NCBI RefSeq assembly: GCF_000420245.1
Contig: NZ_ATUO01000004.1
Span: 1 to 53,756, forward strand
DNA length: 53,756 nt
Origin: Psychromonas hadalis ATCC BAA-638
Lineage (GTDB): Bacteria > Pseudomonadota > Gammaproteobacteria > Enterobacterales > Psychromonadaceae
Reading direction: 5' to 3'
The position numbers and the translations under genes are program-made. Below are positions 38,276-46,789 of the stretch, in pieces. Each line of letters opens with the position of its first letter. Position 1 is the stretch's first letter. Under the pieces are notes generated by a model. The model searched no databases and was not told where the DNA came from. It saw only the letters and a list, made by a program, of their open reading frames with translations.

Positions 38276-39394
38276 ATGTCTGAGAAAATACAGCTATTAA
38301 TTGTCGATGACGAACCATTAAATCTTGAATTGATGCAAGAAATTTTAGAAGATGACTATGTTGTTGATTGTGTTGCATCAGGGGTGGAATGTCTTACTTT
38401 TTTAGAAAATAATAACCCTGATATTTTATTGTTAGATGTGGCGATGGCGGGTATGGATGGCTATGAGGTATGCAAAACCATCAAACAAGATTCGAGCTTA
38501 ACGTTACCCATTATTTTTGTTTCTGCGCGTGGTGCACTAGAAGATAGATTGATGGGTTATGAAGCGGGTGGTGACGATTACCTTGTTAAGCCGTTTAATA
38601 GTCAGGAGCTCGTTGCGAAAGTGCAAAGTATGGTGAGTTTTATTCATAAGCAAGATGAGCTAAACACAGAGATTCAAAGTGCGACTGATCTTACTATGAT
38701 GGTGATCACTAGTAGTGGTGAGATCGGTTTATTAGTCAATTTTTTACGACAAACTTTTTCTTGTCATGACCTTCAATCATTAGCCACCCTTGTTTTTGAA
38801 ACCTTAGCGCAACTTGAACTTAAAAGCACAATACAGTTTAATGGTGATGGTGAGCGTATACAAACATTTGGCTGTAGTGGTAATTATAAGCCCGTTGAAG
38901 CGGAACTGCTAGAGTTAGCTAAAAGCAAAGGGCGTATTTTTCATTATAATCAACGCAGTATTTTTAATTTTAGTAATGCTTCGTTGTTAATTAAAAATAT
39001 GCCGAAGGAAGATCCTGAGGATGATTTAAGAGGACGTTATTTGGATCATCTGTGTATTTTAATGGAGGGTGTGGATGCAAGCGTGATCGCTATTTTGAAA
39101 GAGCAAAAAGTAGCGCAACATATTTTGCATAATAAAGCGCTTTTAACAAAGACCAAGCAGGGTATAGTCACCGTACAAGAAACACTACAAAAACAAAAAA
39201 TCCAAGCAATGTATATTAGTCAGAATTTGCTCCATCAGTTAGAGAGAGATCTTATTTCACTTGGTTTAGATGAAGATCAAGAACAACACTTAGTCACGCT
39301 AATAGAGAAAAGCACCAATCAATTAACCGACCTTTTTGATGAGCAGAAGGTGATTGAACGTTTCTTTGACGATACTATCAACTCGCTAAGTTAG
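38276..39394 (+). CDS. Response regulator with novel-looking C-terminal output region
   Basis: The 372-residue protein has a complete receiver domain (1-125): acidic pair DDE at 11-13, phosphoacceptor Asp54 (LLLDVAM), VSARG and Lys105 (LVKPF). The remaining 250 residues contain no DNA-binding or enzymatic motif that I recognise. The middle (about 140-260) may be GAF-like, and the end is coiled-coil-like and acidic. AAAGGAGAAG precedes the ATG. The stop overlaps the 3' end of the convergent kinase gene by nine bases, so the two are a likely but oddly oriented pair. Confidence 0.85.
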   Translation: MSEKIQLLIVDDEPLNLELMQEILEDDYVVDCVASGVECLTFLENNNPDILLLDVAMAGMDGYEVCKTIKQDSSLTLPIIFVSARGALEDRLMGYEAGGDDYLVKPFNSQELVAKVQSMVSFIHKQDELNTEIQSATDLTMMVITSSGEIGLLVNFLRQTFSCHDLQSLATLVFETLAQLELKSTIQFNGDGERIQTFGCSGNYKPVEAELLELAKSKGRIFHYNQRSIFNFSNASLLIKNMPKEDPEDDLRGRYLDHLCILMEGVDASVIAILKEQKVAQHILHNKALLTKTKQGIVTVQETLQKQKIQAMYISQNLLHQLERDLISLGLDEDQEQHLVTLIEKSTNQLTDLFDEQKVIERFFDDTINSLS

Positions 39395-40831
39395 TTGGCT
39401 TTTAGGTAGTACAAAAGCAAAGTATGCACCATGTGCGGGAGTCGCAATATTTCCTGCCCATATCGATGCATGGTGTGCTTTACAAATTTCCTTGCATATT
39501 GAAAGTCCTAAGCCTGTCCCTCCTGCCGCACTGCAGGTTTTACTTGATTGGGTAAATTTTGTGAAAATAGATTGGCATTCATCTTCGGGAATGCCAATCC
39601 CTTGATCAGAAATCATCATTTTAACGGTATTGTTACTCTCTTCCATTAAATTAATGGTAATTATTCCTCCTTTAGGGGAGTATTTAATCGCATTAGAAAG
39701 TAGATTGTAGATAAGCTGATGGATCTGGGTTTTATCAATGTCAGCTTCAAAATGGCGACCAATATACTCCTTCTTTATGTCAACTGAGGCACTACTGATA
39801 AGGCTACTTAGCTCAATTAAAACATCTTCTAGCACTTTATCAATAGGGTAGCGATGAAAATCAAACTCCATCTTGTCCGCTTCTAACTTAGAGAGGTCCA
39901 GTAAATTATTCAGTAGCAATAATAGGCGTGAACCACTGATATAAATTCGATCGAAATATTTGTATAATTTATCTTTGTCTGCACTCTCGAATTTTTTTAT
40001 ACCAAGTTCTGCGAAACCTAAAATACCTAACATGGGGGTTCTTAATTCATGGGATATATTCGCTAAGAAGGCGGACTTTGCGATATTGGCTTGTTTGGCT
40101 TGTTGTAGTGCGGTATTTAATTGCTTTTGTTTATCTTCTATCTCTGTGCGCATCTCTAAAAAAGACTTCACTAATAACTTTACTTCATCGCCTTTAATTT
40201 CATTTTGTATCACTTTTCCTTGGAATATTTCTATTTTTGCACGTAATAAGACAAGGGGTTTAATGATTAAATTGATACCGTACATGACCAAAAATAGAGT
40301 AACGACGAAGAAAATAACAGTGCTTAGTACCTCGAAATAAAATAACTTATGCAAGTTTTCATCTGCTTTCTGTTCGATAATATCAAAAGCGTTATTGATT
40401 GAATTAGCTAATTGTAGTTTGAAGCGCTCAACTTTGTTTTTTAACCGTTTTTTTTCCGTATTACTGAGATTATTGTTTGATTTTTTACTCGTTTTTACAT
40501 ATTGCACGCTGAATTTTACGATGTTATTCGCGACATCAAATTCAGCTCTTTCATCTTCTAAATCATCATTATTAATCACTAGTTTCTGATAATGGTTTGT
40601 GAGTTGTAAAAGTGCATTAAACTCACTTTCAATTCTGTGTGTGTGATGTTGATTTAGGTAATTTATTTGATGTTCGATCTGAATAAGCGCTTTGTAATCA
40701 TTAAAAACATCATTCTTCACTTGCATAAAAAGGCGGGAAAAAACAAAGAAGTAGGTAAGTGAAATAAAAGTTAAAATACAAAAAGTGATTAAAAATACTT
40801 TTGTCTTAATTGAAAAATTATCAATATTCAT
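39386..40831 (-). CDS. Membrane sensor histidine kinase
   Basis: The 481-residue kinase has an N-terminal helix (about 10-32), a largely helical sensory region of 130 residues, a second helix (about 165-190), a HAMP-like segment, and HisKA (FLANISHELRTPMLGILG; phospho-His near 263). Its HATPase domain carries the N box (YNLLSNAIKYSPKGG), G1 (DQGIGIPEDE) and G2 (GGTGLGLSICK). It has no receiver. The convergent gene at 38276 is the obvious partner. The signal is unknown. Confidence 0.92.
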   Translation of the reverse strand: MNIDNFSIKTKVFLITFCILTFISLTYFFVFSRLFMQVKNDVFNDYKALIQIEHQINYLNQHHTHRIESEFNALLQLTNHYQKLVINNDDLEDERAEFDVANNIVKFSVQYVKTSKKSNNNLSNTEKKRLKNKVERFKLQLANSINNAFDIIEQKADENLHKLFYFEVLSTVIFFVVTLFLVMYGINLIIKPLVLLRAKIEIFQGKVIQNEIKGDEVKLLVKSFLEMRTEIEDKQKQLNTALQQAKQANIAKSAFLANISHELRTPMLGILGFAELGIKKFESADKDKLYKYFDRIYISGSRLLLLLNNLLDLSKLEADKMEFDFHRYPIDKVLEDVLIELSSLISSASVDIKKEYIGRHFEADIDKTQIHQLIYNLLSNAIKYSPKGGIITINLMEESNNTVKMMISDQGIGIPEDECQSIFTKFTQSSKTCSAAGGTGLGLSICKEICKAHHASIWAGNIATPAHGAYFAFVLPKSQLT

Positions 40832-40978
40832 TTTATACTCTCAGAGAAGATTCGCTAAAGTATAAGAATGAATATTGATTTTGACAAAAAAATATCGATG
40901 ATTTATACAATACCTTTGCCAATTTTGATTTAAGTTTAAAATGGAGTTTCACACCAGTACAAATCAAACACTTACAAG

Positions 40979-41019
40979 TAAAAAGTTCGCCAAAATGGGT
41001 TAGTTTCCATTTTGGCGAA
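40979..41019 (-). terminator. Terminator after hemL
   Basis: A perfect 13-bp stem (40986-40998 with 41007-41019) with an 8-base loop, followed on the minus strand by CTTTTTAC. It begins 40 bases after the hemL stop. Confidence 0.88.
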
Positions 41020-41058
41020 GGTATTGTTTATAAGCTAATGTTACTTATTATTTCACCA

Positions 41059-42336
41059 TTACAGTTTTGCAAAAGCGCGCTTAGCCGCTTGTAGGGAGTC
41101 TTCAATATCTTTATCAGTGTGTGCTAAGGATAAAAATCCTGCTTCAAAAGCGGAAGGGGCAAGGTAAATCCCCTCTGCGAGCATCAAGTGAAAGAATTTC
41201 TTGAATTTATCAATATCACACTCACAGACGTCGCTAAAGTTAGTGACCTGTTTTGCCTCTGTGAAGAAGAAACCAAACATTCCTCCTACGTAGTTTACCA
41301 CGAGTGGTACACCAACCTCTTTCGCGACACGTTGTAAACCCAGAGCTAGCTTTTCTGTTTTCTGTGCCAGTTGTTTGTATTCAGGCGTGTCTAATGCGTT
41401 TAAAGCGGCAAGCCCAGCCGCCATTGCGATTGGATTGCCAGAAAGTGTGCCCGCTTGATAAACTGGGCCTGTTGGTGCAATGTGTTGCATTATCTCTTTT
41501 TTACCACCAAACGCACCCACTGGCATACCGCCACCAATTACTTTTCCTAATGTGGTTAAATCGGGCGTAATACCGTAATGTGCTTGTGCGCCACCGAGTG
41601 CAACACGAAAGCCGGTCATGACTTCATCTAAAATAAGTAGCGCACCGTGTTTATCACAAATGTCACGTAGTCCTTGCAAGAAACCTGCCGCGGGTGGAAT
41701 ACAGTTCATATTGCCGGCAACGGGCTCAACAATGATGCAAGAAATTTGTTCTGGATACTCTGAAAATAATGCTTCAACTGAATTTAAATCATTATAATCA
41801 GCGGTCAACGTGTGTTTTGCAAAATCTGCTGGAATACCCGGAGAGCTTGGTTGGCCTAATGTGAGTGCACCTGATCCCGCTTTTACTAATAGAGAATCGG
41901 CATGGCCATGGTAGCAACCTTCAAACTTCAATATTTTATCGCGATGGGTATAACCACGTGCAAGGCGAATTGCACTCATGGTTGCTTCTGTGCCGGAGCT
42001 TACCATACGAAGTTGTTCCATCGACGGGACGAAGCTTCTTACTTTTTCTGCCATGATAATTTCAAGTTCAGTGGGGGCACCAAAACTTAATCCATTTTCA
42101 GCCGCTTCTATGACTGCTTTTTTTATTGCTGGGTGATTATGGCCTAAAATCATGGGCCCCCACGAACCTACATAATCAATATACTGTTTTTTATCGGCAT
42201 CAAAAATATAAGCGCCTTGTGCACGTTCAATGAAGAGAGGACTTCCGCCCACACCATTAAAAGCACGAACAGGGGAGTTGACACCACCAGGTATGATATT
42301 TTGTGCACGTTGGAAAAGAGTCTCTGAATTGCTCAT
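41059..42336 (-). CDS. hemL: Glutamate-1-semialdehyde 2,1-aminomutase
   Basis: The 425-residue PLP enzyme makes 5-aminolevulinate for haem and sirohaem in the C5 pathway. The PLP-binding Lys265 lies in [17 protein letters not shown], and the [12 protein letters not shown] segment is typical of class III aminotransferases. It is monocistronic with its own terminator, divergent from clcA. Haem supply is relevant for the pentahaem TorC, though not physically linked. Confidence 0.97.
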   Translation of the reverse strand: MSNSETLFQRAQNIIPGGVNSPVRAFNGVGGSPLFIERAQGAYIFDADKKQYIDYVGSWGPMILGHNHPAIKKAVIEAAENGLSFGAPTELEIIMAEKVRSFVPSMEQLRMVSSGTEATMSAIRLARGYTHRDKILKFEGCYHGHADSLLVKAGSGALTLGQPSSPGIPADFAKHTLTADYNDLNSVEALFSEYPEQISCIIVEPVAGNMNCIPPAAGFLQGLRDICDKHGALLILDEVMTGFRVALGGAQAHYGITPDLTTLGKVIGGGMPVGAFGGKKEIMQHIAPTGPVYQAGTLSGNPIAMAAGLAALNALDTPEYKQLAQKTEKLALGLQRVAKEVGVPLVVNYVGGMFGFFFTEAKQVTNFSDVCECDIDKFKKFFHLMLAEGIYLAPSAFEAGFLSLAHTDKDIEDSLQAAKRAFAKL

Positions 42337-42513
42337 ATTATGCCTATTTTAGTTGTTTTTTAGAAAACATAATAATAGCAGGTTCTCTGTATTGATAAAA
42401 ATAGCAATTATTTTTATATTCAGTGATTTATTTGAACTATATCAAGTTTCTATTCACTGTTTATTTTATATAATACTTTCATTCATCTTCTTTTTAGAGT
42501 TGCTTCCATTCCT

Positions 42514-43932
42514 ATGGCAAAAAAAGCTTCATCCTTTCTTATCAATAATCTGCGTCGTTTTGTGGATCGGTTCTTTACCCGAAAAAGCAGTGCGTTGCTT
42601 ATTTGGTTATCCGTCTTTATCGGTGTATTAGCGGGAGCAATGTCTGCACTCTTTGATCACGGTATTATCTGGATAGGCGAATTACGACTGTTATTTATTG
42701 AAACCTACAGTGGTTCCGATATTCCACTTTGGTTAGTGGCAATTCCTATTTCATCATTGATGGCAGGTCTTGCTTTTTACATTACGCATCGTTTTGCACC
42801 AGAAGCAGGAGGCAGTGGTATTCCTGAAATTGAAGGTGCAATGGAAGGGATGCGACCCGTGCGTTGGAAACGCGTGATCCCAGTTAAGTTTTTTGGTGGT
42901 TTGTTGGCATTAGGCAGTGGCATGGCTCTCGGGCGAGAGGGGCCCTCAGTGCAAATGGGTGCCAACCTAGGTCGTATGATTTCTGATCTCTTTAAAGTAA
43001 ATAAAATTGATGCTCAGGCATTGCTTGCCGCTGGTGCTGCAGGAGGGCTTGCCGCTGCCTTTAATGCCCCTTTGGCGGGCATCATGTTTGTCATTGAAGA
43101 GATGCGATCACAATTTAATTACAGCTTAACCTCCACTAAAAGTGTCTTTCTGAGTGCGGTAATGGCAACCATTGTGATGCGCTTAATTACCGATCAAAAT
43201 GCGGTTGTCACGGTGACACAATACTCTCACCCAGATCTGATGTCTTTGTGGTTATACCTTGTGTTAGGATTTTGTTTTGGAGTGATTGGTGTACTTTTTA
43301 ATAAAATGATCCTTGCCACTCAAGATATGTACCTGTTTATTCATAAAAATCAACGTTGGCGTTTTGTGACTATTGGGCTTTTTCTTGGTGCTGTTTTTGG
43401 AGCATTATCAATTGTTGAACCCGATATCGCATTTAGTGGTATTGAGCTTATTCCCGATGTGGAAGGGGGGCATTATTTGATGGGCGGATTACTGATGCTG
43501 TTCCTGTTTCGTACCATTACCACCCTGCTTAGTTTTGGATCGGGGGCGCCGGGTGGCGTTTTTGCGCCTACACTCGCGCTCGGTACACTGTTTGGCATGT
43601 TGTTTGGGTTAGCCGCGCAGCAACTGTTTCCTGATATCGTGAGTGATGCTGGCACATTTGCCATTGCAGGTATGGGCGGGCTATTTGCAGCCACGGTACG
43701 TGCACCAATAACAGGGATATTATTAGTGATTGAGATGACCAGTAATTATGAGATGATTTTACCTCTGATTGTAACTTGTTTGGGCGCTACGATGGTGGCA
43801 CAATCATTAGGTGGTCGTCCTATTTATACACAACTTTTAGAGCGCACTATGAAACTTTCTATGCGCCGTAAGCGGGAAGAAACAACACGTAAAGCGATGT
43901 CTCGTATTGCACCCACTGAGCCTAAGGAGTAG
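42514..43932 (+). CDS. clcA: ClC-type H+/Cl- exchanger
   Basis: The 472-residue antiporter matches E. coli ClcA in length and filter motifs: GSGIPE (100-105), GREGP with gating Glu142, the internal proton Glu196 in VIEEMRSQF, and GAPGGVFAP. It moves two Cl- against one H+ and supports extreme acid resistance in enterics. No strong ribosome-binding site precedes the ATG. It sits just before the DUF6776-like gene and is probably cotranscribed with it. Confidence 0.95.
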   Translation: MAKKASSFLINNLRRFVDRFFTRKSSALLIWLSVFIGVLAGAMSALFDHGIIWIGELRLLFIETYSGSDIPLWLVAIPISSLMAGLAFYITHRFAPEAGGSGIPEIEGAMEGMRPVRWKRVIPVKFFGGLLALGSGMALGREGPSVQMGANLGRMISDLFKVNKIDAQALLAAGAAGGLAAAFNAPLAGIMFVIEEMRSQFNYSLTSTKSVFLSAVMATIVMRLITDQNAVVTVTQYSHPDLMSLWLYLVLGFCFGVIGVLFNKMILATQDMYLFIHKNQRWRFVTIGLFLGAVFGALSIVEPDIAFSGIELIPDVEGGHYLMGGLLMLFLFRTITTLLSFGSGAPGGVFAPTLALGTLFGMLFGLAAQQLFPDIVSDAGTFAIAGMGGLFAATVRAPITGILLVIEMTSNYEMILPLIVTCLGATMVAQSLGGRPIYTQLLERTMKLSMRRKREETTRKAMSRIAPTEPKE

Positions 43933-43934
43933 TT

Positions 43935-44663
43935 TTGAAGCGTTTAAGAAATAGTGTTATAAAATGGTTTGTGGTTGCACTTATCTGTTTGTTATTAGGT
44001 TTTTTACTAGGGAAATTTAAGCAAGAATTATTAATTGATAAAATAGCGGTGATAACGACTGATTTAATCACCATCAAAGTCCGTAATGATCATTTGGAAA
44101 CAAACTTTTCTCGTTTGCAAATGAACTTAACCTCAAATCAGCAAACAGTTAAAAGCTTAATCGAGAGTAATAAGCAATTACAAGATGAATTAGCAATAGT
44201 TAATAATAAACTGTTTTTTTATGAGCGTGTTATTTCGCCTGAATTAGAGACAACAGGGGTTAAAGTTCACTCCTTTGAAATTACTAATAATAGCCAAACA
44301 GGATTTTGGGATTATGAACTGGTTTTAATGCAGTCACAAAAAGGTCGACGTTTTTTAAAGGGCAGATTTGAACTGTACTTGTCAATTTTTGAAGGTGAAG
44401 AGCTTAAAAAAATAGCATTGAGTGAGTTAACTGATGAGCTAACAAATAGCTTCAAATTTAAATATTTTCAAACCATCCAAGGATCTTTTTCTCTACCTGA
44501 AAAGATGACTGTTGATGAGGTGATTTTACAGTTAACTGTGGCTGGTAATCGTTGGTATAAAACACAAAATTTAGAAGAACGGTATGATTGGCGTGTACTT
44601 ACTACAAAAGACATTGGCGATTTGAGTGAATTTGACAGCAGTGAAAGTCGTGTTGTCCCATAG
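43935..44663 (+). CDS. DUF6776-like single-pass membrane protein
   Basis: The 242-residue protein has an N-terminal membrane helix (about 10-28), a coiled coil (about 40-110) and a C-terminal domain likely in the periplasm. The start is a TTG, two bases after the clcA stop, supported by AAGGAG at 43924-43929. Proteins of this kind sit next to erpA in other gammaproteobacteria. The function is unknown to me. The gene follows clcA closely, so the two are likely one transcript. Confidence 0.8.
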   Translation: MKRLRNSVIKWFVVALICLLLGFLLGKFKQELLIDKIAVITTDLITIKVRNDHLETNFSRLQMNLTSNQQTVKSLIESNKQLQDELAIVNNKLFFYERVISPELETTGVKVHSFEITNNSQTGFWDYELVLMQSQKGRRFLKGRFELYLSIFEGEELKKIALSELTDELTNSFKFKYFQTIQGSFSLPEKMTVDEVILQLTVAGNRWYKTQNLEERYDWRVLTTKDIGDLSEFDSSESRVVP

Positions 44664-44719
44664 AATAAATACTTGAACAAATTAGTCAAGTATTAGATAA
44701 TACCTCATTTAGAAAAGAT

Positions 44720-44920
44720 GCAACTATTCAGTAGCCTATAAAAATGAGTTTATTTATATACAAAATAGACAGTAATGCTCAGGGCTAAGCCATTTATGTC
44801 TAGTTCAAGGCGAAAATGCGCAGTTTAGTAGTTTAAATGATCATTTTTTACACGGTTATTGATAAACAACTGAAGTTTAACTTGAACAAATTTTAAATGG
44901 CAACGACCTGAGTAGTTACG
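44720..44920. repeat. R2 repeat, copy 3, reverse orientation, before erpA
   Basis: Read on the minus strand it runs from GTAACTACTCAGG (right end, 44908-44919) through the shared ACTAAACTGCGC and CATAAATGGCTTA blocks to an imperfect second end, GCAACTATTCAGTAG at 44720. It ends 29 bases before the erpA ATG, so it occupies the expected promoter region. It carries about 30 bases of extra sequence compared with copy 2. Confidence 0.82.
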
Positions 44921-44948
44921 AAAAGGTCACATCGAATTAGAGGTTAAC

Positions 44949-45296
44949 ATGACATCCGAAGTAGAAATGGCACTGCCCATTTATTTCAGCGATAGCGCTG
45001 CTAAGCAAGTAAAAGGGCTAATGGCCGACGAAGAGCCTAATATGAAGTTACGTGTGTATGTAACGGGTGGTGGTTGCTCTGGTTTTTCATATGGTTTTAC
45101 CTTTGATGAAAAAATCAATGAAGGTGATACGCAAATCGAAAAGGAGGGGGTGACCTTAATTGTTGATTCAATGAGCCTACAATATTTAGTCGGTGGTACC
45201 GTTGATTATACTAGTGGTCTTGATGGTTCACGTTTCTTTGTTGATAACCCTAATGCAACTGCAACGTGTGGCTGTGGTTCTTCATTTTCTATTTAG
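44949..45296 (+). CDS. erpA: Iron-sulfur cluster insertion protein ErpA
   Basis: The 115-residue A-type carrier delivers Fe-S clusters to apoproteins such as IspG/IspH. The three cluster cysteines are present: Cys43 in GGGCSGF, and Cys107 and Cys109 in the CGCGSSFSI terminus, which is identical to E. coli. GAGG is placed five bases before the ATG. It is monocistronic, between an R2 and an R4 repeat. Confidence 0.96.
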   Translation: MTSEVEMALPIYFSDSAAKQVKGLMADEEPNMKLRVYVTGGGCSGFSYGFTFDEKINEGDTQIEKEGVTLIVDSMSLQYLVGGTVDYTSGLDGSRFFVDNPNATATCGCGSSFSI

Positions 45297-45343
45297 TTGT
45301 TTAACAGACAGCCCTACTTTATAAAGTGGTGAAGTTTTGATTT

Positions 45344-45578
45344 ATACCCATTATCATTCAAGGTGCAAAATTCAGTAAGCTGTGGGTCGCCAGCTCGAAA
45401 ACTAATTCAGGGCAGTATTTGATAAGGGCTAGCCATTTAATGATTAAAGTCTTTATTTTAATCATACCGATAGAGGATTAACGTCTTTTTGTTAATCTCT
45501 CGTAAGGTCATCATACTGCGCCTTGGCTTAGTATCCGAGCTGACGACTGAATAAAGCACTTTGATTGGTAACGGGTAT
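45344..45578. repeat. R4 MITE-like element after erpA
   Basis: The 235-base element has imperfect inverted ends of about 33 bases: ATACCCATTATCATTCAAGG on the left, and, reading inward from the right, ATACCCGTTACCAATCAAAG. Both continue with GTGC and ATTCAG. It is non-coding and fills most of the 411-base gap between erpA and the efflux genes. No clear target duplication is seen. Confidence 0.8.
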
Positions 45579-45707
45579 GCAATGCTTTGTCACTTTTTTT
45601 CTCAAAAACAGACTGTGAGTAACAGTAATCACTGTTTTATCTAGTATTAAAAACTAACCTCTATAATATTACGTCATTAAATTTTTTATTGTTTTTTGAG
45701 GTTTATT

Positions 45708-46787
45708 ATGTCTTTTACCACTGCCCGCCGTTTTCTATTACATCCCTACTCTTTAGCTTTATTGATCACAGGTTTGCTGTTTTTTTGGATGTTATCTTCA
45801 CCAGCGCAGAGCGGACTTGTTTCCACAGGAAAAGAGGTTAAGGCAGTACCTCTTCCTAAAGTGCAAACTACCCATTTTATCCCGCAACAGATGATTAAAA
45901 CATTGAGCTTATACGGTAAAAGTGAAGCGAATAGTCGTGCGATTGTTCGTGCTGAAGTCGCGGGTAAAATAATTAAAATATCTACCGCTAAGGGGCGTTA
46001 TGTTAAAGCCAATAAAAGCTTAGTTAATATTGAAAAAAGTGAACTACCAGAGCGGTTAGCACAAGCTAAGGCATTACTTGCTGAGCGTGAATTAAATTAT
46101 AAAGCGGTAAAATCGCTTAATGATAAAGGGTTGCAGGGGCGAGCACGTCTTGCTGAGATGAACAGTTTATATCTGGCCGCCAAAACAACGGTTAAACAAC
46201 TTAAGCTACAACTTAAACGTACTCATGTTGTTGCGCCATTTTCTGGCATATTACAGGAACAGTTTGCGGATAAAGGAGATTACTTACAGGTAGGAGATCC
46301 CATTTTTAGTATCGAAAATACCAACCCCATTGTCATTCGCGGAGATGCAACAGAGCATCACATCACACAGCTAAAACAGGGGCAGAAAGTAACGGCAACA
46401 CTACTCTCTGGTGAGGTGATCACGGGTAAATTGACCTTTATCGCTTCCATGGCTGACAGCAAAAGCAGTACCTTTCGTATTGAGGCTGAATTTGCCAACC
46501 CGAGTTTAAAAATATTCTCTGGTATTAGTGCGAAACTTAATATTCCTCTTTATCCTATTGACGCTATTTATATTTCACCTTCAGCATTAGCGATGGATGA
46601 ACTGGGAAATTTAGGGGTTAAGTTAGTAAAAGAGGGGCGGGTTGTCTTTAAAGCAATTAACCTTGTTGAAGCGGATAATAATGGCGCGTGGTTATCGGGT
46701 TTTGATGGGCCCGTTGATATTATTACCTTGGGGCAAGGCTTTGTGAAATCTGGTGCGCTGGTTGATGCAACGGCGAGCAAGGAGTAA
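45708..46787 (+). CDS. RND efflux periplasmic adaptor (membrane fusion protein)
   Basis: The 359-residue adaptor has an N-terminal anchor (about 14-33), a split lipoyl-like domain (AEVAGKIIKISTAKGRYVKAN and VVAPFSGILQEQFADKGDYLQVGDPI), a short helical hairpin and a beta-barrel. It would link the RND pump at 46790 to an outer-membrane channel, which is not encoded here. GAGG lies before ATG 45708. Only two bases separate it from the pump gene. The substrate is not predictable. Confidence 0.92.
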   Translation: MSFTTARRFLLHPYSLALLITGLLFFWMLSSPAQSGLVSTGKEVKAVPLPKVQTTHFIPQQMIKTLSLYGKSEANSRAIVRAEVAGKIIKISTAKGRYVKANKSLVNIEKSELPERLAQAKALLAERELNYKAVKSLNDKGLQGRARLAEMNSLYLAAKTTVKQLKLQLKRTHVVAPFSGILQEQFADKGDYLQVGDPIFSIENTNPIVIRGDATEHHITQLKQGQKVTATLLSGEVITGKLTFIASMADSKSSTFRIEAEFANPSLKIFSGISAKLNIPLYPIDAIYISPSALAMDELGNLGVKLVKEGRVVFKAINLVEADNNGAWLSGFDGPVDIITLGQGFVKSGALVDATASKE

Positions 46788-46789
46788 CC

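Noticed and set aside
45297-45707. Small RNA gene between erpA and the efflux operon
   Set aside because: The structure is better explained by the inverted ends of the R4 element, and no promoter-terminator pair is visible.
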